Positions 35,772 through 46,270 of a stretch of 64,000 bases of DNA are shown one piece after another (positions within the stretch are counted from its first letter, which is position 1; each line of letters opens with the position of its first letter). Under the pieces are notes generated by a model. That model did no database searches, was not told the DNA's origin, and saw nothing but the letters and a program-made list of their open reading frames with translations. The DNA is from Candidatus Poribacteria bacterium (GTDB lineage: Bacteria > Poribacteria > WGA-4E > WGA-3G), in NCBI GenBank assembly GCA_022824265.1, contig JAJEAG010000090.1:1-64000 (forward strand), read 5' to 3'. The translations under genes and the position numbers were made by a program.

Positions 35772-37244
35772 ATGGAAGAGACAAATGACTTAATGCGGCA
35801 ACGCAAGGAAAAACTGAGTGAAATACGAAAAGCAGGTATAGACCCCTATCCACATCAATATGCCCCTACCCATACAACAGAAAACATCCGCGTAGAATTT
35901 GAAGAAGTCACTGAAACTCCAGATGAAACCAACCGTGTCACTGTCGCTGGCAGGATTATGACCAAACGCGATCATGGCAAAAGTAGTTTCACACATTTAC
36001 AAGATAGCACTGGTCAAATTCAAACTTATGTCCGTCGAGATGACATAGGTGCAGAATCTTATCTGGTTTATCGTCGGTTTGATGTAGGAGATATTATCGG
36101 TGTAAGTGGTGTTGTTTTCCGTACGCGTACAGGAGAATTAACCATCCTTGCTGACTCCGTTGAACTACTCTCCAAATCTATCAGACCACTTCCCGAAAAA
36201 TGGCACGGTTTACAAGACAAGCAGACTCGATACAGACAACGTTATGCAGATCTTATTATGAACCCCGATGTCAAAGAGGTCTTCGTCAAACGAACACAAA
36301 TTGTCCAAGCCATTCGGGATATGTTAAACGAACAGGAATTTATTGAAGTAGAAACCCCTGTCCTTCAACCAATATACGGTGGTGCAAGCGCACGACCATT
36401 TACCACATATCATAATACATTAGACCAACCTTTATATCTTCGTATTGCCAATGAGCTTTACCTAAAACGGCTTATTGTTGGGGGGTTTGATCGGGTCTAC
36501 GAGTTTTCACGTGATTTTCGTAATGAAGGTATGGATAGAGATCATAACCCGGAATTTACCATGCTTGAACTCTATCAGGCTTATGCAGATTACTTGGAGA
36601 TTATGGAGTTGACAGAAAATCTAATTGCTAAAACTGTAGAAAACATACACGAAACGACTAAAATATCATATCAAGACCAAGAAATAGATTTTACTCCTCC
36701 GTGGCGAAGAATGACAATGATTGAGTCTATTCAAGAACATACTAACATTGATCCTGAAACTCTATCTGAACATGAAATTTCTACAAAAGCAAAAAGTGCT
36801 GGGATTGAATTGGATGGAGACGAATCAATTGGAGAAATTATCGCTGAAATATTTGACGCACTTGTAGAATCAAAACTTATTCAACCGACTATAATCTACG
36901 ATTATCCTATTGAAGTATCACCCTTTGCAAAAAAGAAACCAGAGAATCCGGAACTTGTAGAAAGGTTTGAATTTTTTATTTGTGGAATGGAAGTTGGTAA
37001 TGCGTTTAGTGAACTCAACGACCCAATTGACCAACGACAACGTTTTATGGAACAAGCAAGCAATTTAGCAAAAGGTGATGAGGAAGCCTTCATGGTTGAC
37101 GAAGATTATTTACGCGCTTTGGAATACGGAATGCCACCCACAGGTGGACTTGGAATAGGAATTGACAGATTGACAATGCTGTTGACAGACCAATATTCAA
37201 TCCGAGATGTAATCCTGTTTCCACAGATGCGACCAGAAAATTGA
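35772..37244 (+). CDS. lysS: Lysyl-tRNA synthetase, class II
   Basis: 490 residues. It charges tRNA-Lys. An OB-fold anticodon-binding domain (about 55-165) is followed by the class II catalytic core with motif 2 (FRNEGMDRDHNPEFTMLE) and motif 3 (GGLGIGIDRLTMLL, near the C-terminus). ATG follows AAAGGAGGG by seven bases. It heads a long plus-strand run of envelope genes; the acetyltransferase begins one base after its stop. Confidence 0.97.
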   Translation: MEETNDLMRQRKEKLSEIRKAGIDPYPHQYAPTHTTENIRVEFEEVTETPDETNRVTVAGRIMTKRDHGKSSFTHLQDSTGQIQTYVRRDDIGAESYLVYRRFDVGDIIGVSGVVFRTRTGELTILADSVELLSKSIRPLPEKWHGLQDKQTRYRQRYADLIMNPDVKEVFVKRTQIVQAIRDMLNEQEFIEVETPVLQPIYGGASARPFTTYHNTLDQPLYLRIANELYLKRLIVGGFDRVYEFSRDFRNEGMDRDHNPEFTMLELYQAYADYLEIMELTENLIAKTVENIHETTKISYQDQEIDFTPPWRRMTMIESIQEHTNIDPETLSEHEISTKAKSAGIELDGDESIGEIIAEIFDALVESKLIQPTIIYDYPIEVSPFAKKKPENPELVERFEFFICGMEVGNAFSELNDPIDQRQRFMEQASNLAKGDEEAFMVDEDYLRALEYGMPPTGGLGIGIDRLTMLLTDQYSIRDVILFPQMRPEN

Positions 37245-37245
37245 T

Positions 37246-37809
37246 ATGATCACTGCCCCAATACTCCACACAGAAAGGCTGATACTCCGCTCATTTACAC
37301 ATGAGGATGCTCCAGAGGTACAACGTCTTGCCGGTGATAAGGACATTGCCGCAATGACGTGTGCAATACCTCATCCTTATGAAGATGGGATGGCTGAGAA
37401 GTGGATTGACACTCATGTCAATGACTTTGAAAATGGCACAGGAATCAACCTTGCAATCGTACTAAAAGAAAATGATAAAGTAAGTAAGCCAGTTTTAATT
37501 GGAGCTATCAGCATCAGCATAGATAAAATTGAGAAAATAGGTGAACTCGGATATTGGATCGGTAAACCATATTGGAATTGTGGGTATTGTACCGAAGCTG
37601 CCAAAGTAATCCTAAGTTATGCTTTTGACGTTATAAAACTAAGGAGTATTCACGCATTCCATATTGGCAGAAACACCGCATCAGGCAGAGTCCTACAAAA
37701 GATCGGCATGCAATTTGAAGAGTGTTTTCATAAACAGGTAGAAAAGTGGGGTGTGCTTGAAGATTTAGTTAAATACAACATAAAAAATGAACAAAATATT
37801 CAAAATTGA
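37246..37809 (+). CDS. GNAT-family acetyltransferase (RimJ/RimL-like)
   Basis: A 187-residue N-acetyltransferase of the RimJ/RimL branch, with 'TERLILRSFTHEDAPEV' at the start and the acetyl-CoA site near 'GELGYWIGKPYWNCGYCTEA' and 'NTASGRVLQKIGM'. The substrate could be a ribosomal protein N-terminus or a small molecule. It begins one base after the lysS stop, so it is translationally coupled. Confidence 0.88.
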   Translation: MITAPILHTERLILRSFTHEDAPEVQRLAGDKDIAAMTCAIPHPYEDGMAEKWIDTHVNDFENGTGINLAIVLKENDKVSKPVLIGAISISIDKIEKIGELGYWIGKPYWNCGYCTEAAKVILSYAFDVIKLRSIHAFHIGRNTASGRVLQKIGMQFEECFHKQVEKWGVLEDLVKYNIKNEQNIQN

Positions 37810-37874
37810 TAAAAATATAATAATGCTTCAGCAAATCGCATTGATTAAATACTTAATAAAAAGCATAAATAAAA

Positions 37875-39338
37875 ATGAAATTTGAATGGTTCGTAGCAAC
37901 CCGCTATCTGTTATCTCGACGCAAACAGTCCTTTATTTCAATTATTAGCATTATCTCAATTGTTGGTGTTGGTCTCGGTGTTGCAACTGTTATTTTAGTC
38001 ATCGCAGTTCTTGATGGCGTAGAACATGGTCTGAGAGATAGATTTCTTGCAAATGAAGCACATATCGCTCTAAGATTGGTAGGCAATAGTTTTTTTGGTA
38101 ACTATCAAGATAGAATTGAACGAATTACCGATGTCGAGGGAGTTGTTGCTGCTTCTCCTGTGGTCTATTCGCAAATGGGGGTGTTTCAGACTGGCAACGA
38201 AGGAATTACGGATACCATTTATGTCAAGGGAATTGACATTTCGCAGGAAGATAAAGTAACCGGTTTTTCTCAATTTGTCAACGGTTCCATAGATTTTCAA
38301 TCCTCCCCATTAATTGCTGAAGCAGAACTCAGGGAAGGTGAAACAATTACCGGTGGAATAGTACTAGGATCACGTTTAGCACAACGGCATGGGCTGACAA
38401 GAGGAGATGTTTTACGACTTGTCGTAAAATTGGTGGAAGATCCTGGAAGTTCTGGTTCTCCGATGCTATTAGTTGATTTTTCTAATTTTGTCGTTATTGG
38501 AGTTTACGAATCTGAACTTGCAGTTTATGACAACCGTATCGGCTTTATTGATTATAAAACCGCACAAAAACTATATAATCAAGTTGGAAACGTAAATGTC
38601 ATCTTAGTTAGATTAGAAGATGCTGAAATGGCACCTACTCTAAGTCCCATCCTTGAGGAAGCAGCGTTTTCGTTTTTGGAAATGCCTATTTCGACAACGT
38701 GGTTAGAAACGCATTCTGCTCTGTTCGCTGCATTGAAAATGGAAAAAGTGGCAACAGTTATAATCGAAGCACTTATTATATTAGTGGCAGCATTTAATAT
38801 CGCAAGCACACTCATCATGACAGTTATGGAAAAAACACGAGATGTAGGAACACTCCGAACGCTCGGAGCAACACGCGGAAACATAATGCGAATTTTCATT
38901 ATACAAGGCACTGTAATTGGTATGTTAGGAACAATTGCTGGAACAGTATTGGGGCTTGGACTCTGTTGGTTACTGAGCACAAACATAATTCGACCTTCTC
39001 CATGGATTGCAATAGCAACTATTGTGATACTTATTCTCTGTCAAATCATAATTGCATTCCGCCGTCTAATTCCTTTCCCAAAAGCATTAAAGATTAGTAT
39101 GGCAATCTTTTGGACAATTACTGTGTGTTTTGTGTTATATTGTCTCGTGAAACCAATTTCTCTTAAAGAATTAGGTTTCAGCGAAATATACCAGATGAAT
39201 CAACTTCCAATAAAAGTAAATTGGTTCTTTGTAGGTTTCATAAACCTACTTTCATTATTTATCTGTTGGTTAGCAACAATATACCCAGCACTGCAAGCAT
39301 CCAAACTAAATCCAATTGAGGCTCTGCAGTATGAATAA
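37875..39338 (+). CDS. lolC: LolC/LolE-type lipoprotein-releasing ABC permease, with inserted membrane pair
   Basis: A 487-residue inner-membrane permease that releases lipoproteins for transport to the outer membrane. It has one N-terminal membrane segment (about 20-47), a large periplasmic domain (50-285), then the FtsX-type core (about 290-370 and 448-487, ending 'LNPIEALQYE'). About 58 residues (371-428) between the third segment and the last loop carry two extra hydrophobic stretches not found in usual ~400-residue LolC/E. No good ribosome site precedes ATG. It is the only Lol permease here, so it may work as a homodimer (LolF-like). Confidence 0.85.
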   Translation: MKFEWFVATRYLLSRRKQSFISIISIISIVGVGLGVATVILVIAVLDGVEHGLRDRFLANEAHIALRLVGNSFFGNYQDRIERITDVEGVVAASPVVYSQMGVFQTGNEGITDTIYVKGIDISQEDKVTGFSQFVNGSIDFQSSPLIAEAELREGETITGGIVLGSRLAQRHGLTRGDVLRLVVKLVEDPGSSGSPMLLVDFSNFVVIGVYESELAVYDNRIGFIDYKTAQKLYNQVGNVNVILVRLEDAEMAPTLSPILEEAAFSFLEMPISTTWLETHSALFAALKMEKVATVIIEALIILVAAFNIASTLIMTVMEKTRDVGTLRTLGATRGNIMRIFIIQGTVIGMLGTIAGTVLGLGLCWLLSTNIIRPSPWIAIATIVILILCQIIIAFRRLIPFPKALKISMAIFWTITVCFVLYCLVKPISLKELGFSEIYQMNQLPIKVNWFFVGFINLLSLFICWLATIYPALQASKLNPIEALQYE

Positions 39339-39389
39339 TTACTGAATTGCAATCCTATATGTAGTTATGTTATCTTATGTAAAAAACCG

Positions 39390-40097
39390 ATGGAAAATTT
39401 AATTAGAATTGACAATTTACATAAATCATTTTATGATGGTGACGCAGAACTGAAAGTGCTAAAAGGTGTTAACCTTGATATCCACAAATCGGAGATTCTT
39501 ACGATAATGGGAGCATCAGGGGTTGGAAAAAGCACTCTGTTGCATCTCATCGGGACACTTGATCGTCCAACTGATGGAAATATCTTTTACGAAGACCAAG
39601 ACATTACCGCTTTTTCTGATATAGAACTCGCTCGATTCAGAAACGATGCAATCGGTTTTGTATTTCAGTTTCACCAATTATTACCAGAATTCACCGCATT
39701 AGAAAATGTTGCAATGGCACGAATAATCAGACAATCAAAGAAAAACAAAACTGATAACGAAACTACGTTAGACCGTAAAGACGCATACGAAACAGCAGAA
39801 CATCTTCTGGATAGTGTTGGTTTATCCGAACGCTTATCCCATTTTCCAAGCCAATTATCCGGTGGAGAGCGACAGCGCGTTGCAATTGCTCGCGCACTGA
39901 TAAATCAACCAAAAGTCGTGCTTGCTGATGAACCTACAGGAAACATTGACGACAAAACAAGCGAAGCAGTTCTTGATGTACTAAATGATGTAAATGAACG
40001 ATTGAACCAGACTTTTATTATTGTTACACACGATTCTCGTATTTCTGAGCGCGCAAAACGAACAGTTCACATCGTAGATGGAAGAATAGCAGAATAA
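39390..40097 (+). CDS. lolD: LolD-type ABC transporter ATPase
   Basis: A 235-residue ATPase driving lipoprotein release with the preceding permease. It has Walker A (GASGVGKST), the signature LSGGERQR and Walker B (VVLADEPTGNIDD). The family-typical length fits. It starts 51 bases after lolC with no clear Shine-Dalgarno. Confidence 0.9.
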   Translation: MENLIRIDNLHKSFYDGDAELKVLKGVNLDIHKSEILTIMGASGVGKSTLLHLIGTLDRPTDGNIFYEDQDITAFSDIELARFRNDAIGFVFQFHQLLPEFTALENVAMARIIRQSKKNKTDNETTLDRKDAYETAEHLLDSVGLSERLSHFPSQLSGGERQRVAIARALINQPKVVLADEPTGNIDDKTSEAVLDVLNDVNERLNQTFIIVTHDSRISERAKRTVHIVDGRIAE

Positions 40098-40128
40098 CAA
40101 CTTATTTGTAGACAGGAAGGGATAGATA

Positions 40129-41010
40129 ATGTTGATATATATTGACGGAGAGTTTCTACCTTACGCAGATGCAAAAATATCAGTGTTTGACCACGGATTA
40201 CTATACGGTGATGGTGTCTTTGAAGGAATCCGATGCTATAACGGGTATGTCTTCAAACTTGACGAACACTTAGAAAGACTATATGATTCAGCTAAATCAC
40301 TTATGCTGCAAGTCCCAATCCCAATTGAAACACTGAAGCAAGATGTACTTGAAACTCTACGGCAAAATCAACTCCGTGAAGGATATATACGACTGATCGT
40401 CACCCGGGGAATCGGTGATTTAGGACTTGATCCTGAAAAATGTCCAAATCCATCAGTCATTATTATTGCGGATAAAATCTCACTATATCCACAACATTAT
40501 TATGATAACGGTTTAGAAATCGTCACGGTCTCAGTACGACGCAATTATCCTGAGGCAATAAACCCACGCGTTAAATCACTAAATTATCTCAACAATATTC
40601 TTGCGAAAATTGAAGCAAAACAATCAGGCGCAGTTGAAGCACTAATGCTAAATAACAATGGATATGTTGTGGAGTGTAGTGGAGATAATATATTTTTGGT
40701 CAAGAATGAGGTAATCATAACTCCACCGCCTCACATCGGTATTTTGGAGGGTGTCACACGGAACAGCGTCATCACCCTCGCACAAGAAGCTGGATTTCAA
40801 GTCGATGAACGGGTGTTTACACGACATGATATATATATTGCTGATGAGTGTTTCCTTACAGGTACTGCAGCGGAAGTCATACCTGTTGTAAAACTTGACC
40901 AACGTGTTATCGGAACTGGTGAACCCGGTAAAGTTACACAGAAACTTATTGCAGCATTCCGTCATCTTGCAAACAATTTTGGTACATCTATCTATCCTGA
41001 AAATACTTGA
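40129..41010 (+). CDS. ilvE: Class IV aminotransferase, branched-chain type
   Basis: A 293-residue PLP enzyme. 'DHGLLYGDGVFEGIR' (21-35) and the PLP Lys149 in NPRVKSLNY are those of branched-chain aminotransferases; aminodeoxychorismate lyase and D-amino-acid aminotransferase share the fold, so specificity is inferred. AAGGGAT precedes the ATG. Its place between lolD and bamA is not obviously functional. Confidence 0.87.
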   Translation: MLIYIDGEFLPYADAKISVFDHGLLYGDGVFEGIRCYNGYVFKLDEHLERLYDSAKSLMLQVPIPIETLKQDVLETLRQNQLREGYIRLIVTRGIGDLGLDPEKCPNPSVIIIADKISLYPQHYYDNGLEIVTVSVRRNYPEAINPRVKSLNYLNNILAKIEAKQSGAVEALMLNNNGYVVECSGDNIFLVKNEVIITPPPHIGILEGVTRNSVITLAQEAGFQVDERVFTRHDIYIADECFLTGTAAEVIPVVKLDQRVIGTGEPGKVTQKLIAAFRHLANNFGTSIYPENT

Positions 41011-41070
41011 AATACATTAATCCTATAAATCATACGGCGCACCGAACATAGAATAAGGAGAAAACCTGAC

Positions 41071-43500
41071 ATGTATTTACGCAATAAATCAGCACTTAAA
41101 GTATATATAAGTATAATCTGTTTTCATATATTATTTTTTACTTCGCATACAAACGTATTTTCAGATGAATCTAAGGATGATATATTTGGACCAAAACCTG
41201 CAGGAGAAATACAGACTACTGAAGAAAGTCAGACAGATTCATCTATTGACGAAACATTTATCGTCAAAAAAATAGAGTTCAAAGGAGTCAAAAATCTCCA
41301 AGAAGAGATGCTGCAAACACTAATTCAAACACAAGTCGGTCAAGAAATATCTGACGAACTGATTTCAAAAGACATTGAAAACCTATATAAAGATACAGGA
41401 TTTTTCTTTGATATAGCAGTTGATGTTGTTGGTGTAGATAGTGGAGGGTTTCAGGTAACGTACCTCCTTGAGGAAAGTCCAAAAATTGAAGGAATTAACA
41501 TCATAGGAAATGATGAATTAGACACCGGAAAAATAATGGATAGGGTGATGTTAAGACGTTCAGAAACATTCAGTGATTTTCTACGTTGGCAAAGCGAACG
41601 CGCAATACAAAAATTATACCACGAAAAAGGCTATTACCTCGTAAGTATACAAGTACATCTTGACAAAAACGAAGAAGATAATACAACCCAAGTAACATTT
41701 GAGATAAATGAAGGACCACGTATCAGAATCGCAGAAATCAACTTCATAGGAAACGAGCAAGTTGATGCAAAAAAATTACGCAAAAGTATGAAAACAAGGG
41801 TCGGGAAACACTTTGATGAGATTCTATTTGAAGAGGAAGATTTAAGTCTAAACCTAAGAAATTACTACGAGGACTTAGGCTTTGCACAAATAAAGATTAA
41901 AGAACATACAAAACGATTCACTGAAGACAAAACCGGGTTGATGCTTGATATTACTGTTGACGAAGGGGAAAAGTTTGTAGTCGGACATTATACTGTTGAA
42001 CTTGAAACAGGTGAGAAAGTTGTTTTTTCTCAACAGAAAATCCTAAATATGATAGATCCCGCTGAAGGAGAAATCTTCAACAGAGACATCTTTGAAGAAT
42101 CAATTAACGAATTACGCCAGAAATATCTTGATAAAGGCTATCTCCTCGCTGATGTTATTCCGATCCCATTATTTGATGAACAGACTGCATCTGTTAACAT
42201 AACCTTGAAAATCAACCAAGGTGACGTTATAATTATTGACAATGTTCCTATCAGAGGTTTAGCAAAAACAAAGGAACCAGTAATTAGACGTGAACTTGAT
42301 TATCTGAATATCAAGTCAGACGAACTCCTTGATGTAAAAGTGCTACGCAAAGCAAGACAACGTCTTTTTCAAATGGGTCCTTTTATTCGCGCAGTAGATT
42401 TCGTTCCAAGCGATACGAATAACGACAGCAGAAAAAATCTTGTCGTCAATATAGCCGAATCTCCCACTACTGGTACACTGAGTGTAGGTGGTGGATATGG
42501 AAGTGAAGGTGGTATTTTCGGGTCAGCAGAAATTGGACAACACAACCTTTTTGGACAGGCTTATCGTGTACACCTAAAAGGTGAACTGGGAACACGAGAC
42601 CATCATACTGCTGAAGCAAGTTTTGGAACACCATGGATAATGGGGACACCCACGCGGTTGAACGCACGCCTATACAACAATAGACGCTTTCGACGATACT
42701 ACGGCACTATAGGAGCTTTACAGGAACAAGACTATCTTAGAGACAGATATGTGTGGGATACACGAGGAGGATCAATTTCTCTCGGACGACCAATTGCTTT
42801 TGATATTGACCTATCAGTCCGATTTCGTAATGAACTCGTTAAAGCAAGAACACAAGAAGAAAACCTATTTAATCGATCTACACGCAGTATTCTTTTCGCT
42901 GTAGGACGCGATACACGAGATTATAGAACCTCACTCTACGACCCAATGGGCGGTAGTTCAAATAGTATTTCCTATGAATATTCTGGAGGAATCTTAGGCG
43001 CAGACAATCAGTTTCAGAAATATACTGCCGATTCAAGTTGGTTTGTCAATCCTTGGTGGAACCACGTCTTCGCTGTACATGCACGCGCAGGATATATGCA
43101 AAGTAGAATCACTGATAGGAGAGAACTATTCTATGAGAGATTTTATCTGGGAGGTGTAGATACAGTCAGGGGATATGAGGACTGGGAAATATATCCCGAT
43201 CCTGATGAATCAGGTATTCCAAATCCATTTGGTGGCAACAAAGTGTTTTTCAGTAATTTCGAGTACCGTATTCCTGTCTCCCCGCAACTCACAACTGCAG
43301 TATTTTTTGATATTGGTCAAGTGTGGGATGAAACAACCAAAAACCCATTTAACCAAATCAACCTAAAACGTGGTGCTGGTGTAGAAGCACGATTACAGAT
43401 GTTAGGGATGTTAGCACGGTTTGGATGGGGGTACGCATTTGATCGCCAAAATAGAAATCCACAAGGAAGATTCTATTTTACTATCGGTCCTGGTTTTTAA
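41071..43500 (+). CDS. bamA: Outer-membrane beta-barrel assembly factor BamA
   Basis: An 809-residue Omp85 protein. It has a signal peptide, five POTRA domains (about 60-440; each begins 'IEFKGV', 'INIIGN', 'INFIGN' and so on) and a C-terminal barrel with the VRGY signature (VDTVRGYEDW) and a terminal Phe. It folds and inserts outer-membrane proteins. ATG preceded by AAGGAG. It is followed by skp and lpxD, the common bamA-skp-lpxD order. Confidence 0.95.
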   Translation: MYLRNKSALKVYISIICFHILFFTSHTNVFSDESKDDIFGPKPAGEIQTTEESQTDSSIDETFIVKKIEFKGVKNLQEEMLQTLIQTQVGQEISDELISKDIENLYKDTGFFFDIAVDVVGVDSGGFQVTYLLEESPKIEGINIIGNDELDTGKIMDRVMLRRSETFSDFLRWQSERAIQKLYHEKGYYLVSIQVHLDKNEEDNTTQVTFEINEGPRIRIAEINFIGNEQVDAKKLRKSMKTRVGKHFDEILFEEEDLSLNLRNYYEDLGFAQIKIKEHTKRFTEDKTGLMLDITVDEGEKFVVGHYTVELETGEKVVFSQQKILNMIDPAEGEIFNRDIFEESINELRQKYLDKGYLLADVIPIPLFDEQTASVNITLKINQGDVIIIDNVPIRGLAKTKEPVIRRELDYLNIKSDELLDVKVLRKARQRLFQMGPFIRAVDFVPSDTNNDSRKNLVVNIAESPTTGTLSVGGGYGSEGGIFGSAEIGQHNLFGQAYRVHLKGELGTRDHHTAEASFGTPWIMGTPTRLNARLYNNRRFRRYYGTIGALQEQDYLRDRYVWDTRGGSISLGRPIAFDIDLSVRFRNELVKARTQEENLFNRSTRSILFAVGRDTRDYRTSLYDPMGGSSNSISYEYSGGILGADNQFQKYTADSSWFVNPWWNHVFAVHARAGYMQSRITDRRELFYERFYLGGVDTVRGYEDWEIYPDPDESGIPNPFGGNKVFFSNFEYRIPVSPQLTTAVFFDIGQVWDETTKNPFNQINLKRGAGVEARLQMLGMLARFGWGYAFDRQNRNPQGRFYFTIGPGF

Positions 43501-43589
43501 TTCACTGCAATTATAATATCTTATATATCACTATTTTTAGATATACAACCTTAATCAGTTTTATTTTCTATTCACGAAAAGGATAAATT

Positions 43590-44156
43590 ATGAAGAAACT
43601 TCTGATTTTTATATTACCATTGATGCTGTTCAGTTTCCTATCAGGCAGTATCGGACAAGAAGCATTGAAAATAGGTGTCGTAGATACACAACGTGTGTTA
43701 GTAAATTATAGCAAGGCTATTGAGGTAGATAACCAACTAAAAGCAGCAGAAAAACGTTGGAAAGACAAACTTAATGACATCCGTGAAGAAATCAGCACGA
43801 AGCAAGAGAAAAAAGAGAAGACAGAACTATTTGTTGAAGAGGCGCAAACTGCTAAGTTAGAAAACGAAATACAACAACTACAGCAGCAATACCAACAAGA
43901 ATTCAATCAAGGTAGAGATGCTCTTTTAGAAAAGAACCAAGAATGGATGACACCTATCTTTAAAGAATTACAGGATCTCATAATCAAGGTCGGAAAAGAA
44001 GAAAATTATGATCTTATTATCGACAAACAAGCTGTATTTTATTTGAATGAGAAATACGATATGTCAGAAAATCTGATTAAGTTAATTAATGAAGGTGCTA
44101 AAAAAGAAGAGGATATTGAGCAAACAGATGCTGAGATCCCTACGCAACAAGAATAA
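43590..44156 (+). CDS. skp: OmpH/Skp family periplasmic chaperone
   Basis: A 188-residue exported protein: signal peptide to about 22, short beta segment ('KIGVVDTQRVLVNYSKA'), then a long helical hairpin (about 50-120) as in Skp, which holds unfolded outer-membrane proteins for BamA. The acidic C-terminal extension (about 165-188) is longer than usual. Between bamA and lpxD. Confidence 0.92.
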   Translation: MKKLLIFILPLMLFSFLSGSIGQEALKIGVVDTQRVLVNYSKAIEVDNQLKAAEKRWKDKLNDIREEISTKQEKKEKTELFVEEAQTAKLENEIQQLQQQYQQEFNQGRDALLEKNQEWMTPIFKELQDLIIKVGKEENYDLIIDKQAVFYLNEKYDMSENLIKLINEGAKKEEDIEQTDAEIPTQQE

Positions 44157-44258
44157 TCATGGAAATTAACTCTGTTATTCTCCCTATACATTTTAGTATT
44201 ACCAGACGATTAATTTCTATAATTGGTTTTGATGCAACTCACTATAACGAGGTAACCT

Positions 44259-45308
44259 ATGAGTATCAAACTCAAAGATATTTGTAAGCATTTAGGTGGA
44301 GACCTATCCGGTGATGGGGAAATTGACATTACCGGTGTTTCAGGTATCAATGAGGCGGAACCAAGCCAGATTACCTTTGTTGCAAATGCTAAGTACCTTG
44401 GGGCAATTGCTACAACACAAGCATCAGCAATCATCATTGGTCGTGGTGTATCAGGCAACGGCAAACCAACTATATGTGTTGACGACCCATATTGGGGATT
44501 CGTACAGACACTGGAATTGTTCTCTTGGGATTCAGACAAACAAACAGAATCTGGAATACATAAAACTGCCATTATCGGAGAAAATGTTACACTTGGAAAA
44601 GGTGTAACAGTCCAAGCAAACAGTGTAATTTGTGACAATGTGGAGATTGGTGATAATACCGTTATCATGCCACTTGTTTATGTGGGAGATGGTAGCAAAA
44701 TTGGAAGTGACGGTTTAATCTATGCTAATGTAAGTATTCGTGAAAACGTCACTATTGGAAATAGAGTCATTATACACTGTGGGGCTGTGATTGGTAGTGA
44801 TGGTTTCGGATTCACACCTGAACCTAAGAACCAGAGACCCTATAAAATCCCTCAAATTGGAACAGTCGTAATTGAAGACGATGTCGAAATCGGAGCAAAT
44901 ACCACTATAGATAGGGCAACTCTTTCTGAAACGATTATCAAGAGCGGAACGAAACTTGATAACTTGGTACAGATTGCACACAATGTAGTTATAGGACAAG
45001 ACTGCTGCCTTGCAGCACAATCAGGTATAGCGGGTAGTACCATTATAGGTGACCGTGTTAACATTGCAGGACAATCTGGTGTGGTCGGACATCTGAAACT
45101 CGGTGAAAATAGTGTCATTTACGCCAAAACTGCTGTTACAAAGGATATGCCTTCCGGAAGTCATCTCTCTGGTATTCCTGCCCAAACCCATAAACAGGAG
45201 TTACGTACTCAAGCCGCTACCCGAAAGTTACCCGATCTGATGCAAGAGTTTTCACAACTCCAAAAACGTGTTGAAGAACTGGAAACTAAACTTAACGATT
45301 CTGAATAA
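44259..45308 (+). CDS. lpxD: UDP-3-O-acylglucosamine N-acyltransferase
   Basis: A 349-residue lipid A pathway enzyme. An N-terminal uridine-binding domain (1-100) is followed by a left-handed beta-helix of hexapeptide repeats (about 100-315) with the catalytic His241 (QIAHNVVIG), and a C-terminal helix. It adds the N-linked acyl chain in lipid A synthesis, so this organism probably makes LPS. AACGAGG precedes ATG. Confidence 0.96.
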   Translation: MSIKLKDICKHLGGDLSGDGEIDITGVSGINEAEPSQITFVANAKYLGAIATTQASAIIIGRGVSGNGKPTICVDDPYWGFVQTLELFSWDSDKQTESGIHKTAIIGENVTLGKGVTVQANSVICDNVEIGDNTVIMPLVYVGDGSKIGSDGLIYANVSIRENVTIGNRVIIHCGAVIGSDGFGFTPEPKNQRPYKIPQIGTVVIEDDVEIGANTTIDRATLSETIIKSGTKLDNLVQIAHNVVIGQDCCLAAQSGIAGSTIIGDRVNIAGQSGVVGHLKLGENSVIYAKTAVTKDMPSGSHLSGIPAQTHKQELRTQAATRKLPDLMQEFSQLQKRVEELETKLNDSE

Positions 45309-45403
45309 TAATCTTAGTTAAAATCACATCAATATTATCCTCTCCAACATAAACCACACCATTCTCTCCAAGAATATCTAATGATTAAATTATCGGGATC
45401 ATA

Positions 45404-46270
45404 ATGAAAACGCTATTGGCGTACGTTGAACTTGCACGACCACTTAATGGGATAATCGCTTTCATCTCAGCATGGTTAGGTGGAATTTTCGCTGGTGGAC
45501 ATAAATTAGACACTATAACCAACATAAAGTTGTTTTATGTGAGTATTGCTGCCTTGCTACTACTTTCTGCTGGAAATGCGATCAACGATTATTGCGATTT
45601 CAACATTGACCTGATCAATAAACCTAAACGACCACTCCCATCTAAACGCATTAAGAAATTCCACGCACTAATATTCTCTATTATACTAATGGTAATTGGT
45701 ATTGGACTCGGTGTGTTAATTAATATTTACGCTGTTGGAATTGCAATACTCGTATGCTGTATGCTTGTTAGTTACGCAGTTTGGTTAAAACGCACTCCAT
45801 TTTTTGGAAATATAGTCGTTAGTAGTTTGACAAGTATAACATTTATTTCTGGAGGGGTCGCAATCGGACTTGTACACGGAACTATCATCCCCGCAATATT
45901 TGCCTTTCTCTTCACAACTGCAAGAGAAATTGTAAAAGATATTGAGGATACTGAAGGTGATAAAAGGAATAATCTTAACACACTGGCAATTCTCAACCCA
46001 AAGCTTGCAGTTGTTGTAACGTTGGTGTTCATGGGATCTGTTATTATATTCAGTCCTTTACCGTATATAATCGGATGGTATACGTGGCACTATTTGGTAG
46101 CCATCGTATTAGGGGTAGATATTGTGCTAATCGTCTTAGGGATTCGTCTATGGAAGGATGCATCTAAAGACAGCTGCACATGTGTCCAACGTTGGATGAA
46201 ATGGGATATATTTGTCGGGTTGGTAGCAATATACATTGGAACAATTTTCAACGCAAATGGGGGATGGTGA
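45404..46270 (+). CDS. UbiA-family prenyltransferase (geranylgeranylglycerol-phosphate type?)
   Basis: A 288-residue polytopic membrane protein with about eight hydrophobic segments and two Asp-rich motifs: NDYCDFNID (about 62-70) and DIEDTEGDK (about 180-188). The 'NKPKRPLPSKRI' stretch following the first motif is like the archaeal digeranylgeranylglyceryl-phosphate synthase branch and related bacterial enzymes, but could also act on a quinone or (bacterio)chlorophyll precursor. It starts 96 bases after lpxD and overlaps the SpoU gene. Confidence 0.8.
   Translation: MKTLLAYVELARPLNGIIAFISAWLGGIFAGGHKLDTITNIKLFYVSIAALLLLSAGNAINDYCDFNIDLINKPKRPLPSKRIKKFHALIFSIILMVIGIGLGVLINIYAVGIAILVCCMLVSYAVWLKRTPFFGNIVVSSLTSITFISGGVAIGLVHGTIIPAIFAFLFTTAREIVKDIEDTEGDKRNNLNTLAILNPKLAVVVTLVFMGSVIIFSPLPYIIGWYTWHYLVAIVLGVDIVLIVLGIRLWKDASKDSCTCVQRWMKWDIFVGLVAIYIGTIFNANGGW

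Noticed and set aside
46180-46263. Longer start for the SpoU methyltransferase
   Set aside because: Would overlap 90 bases of ubiA; ATG 46264 overlaps only the stop, as for coupled genes.
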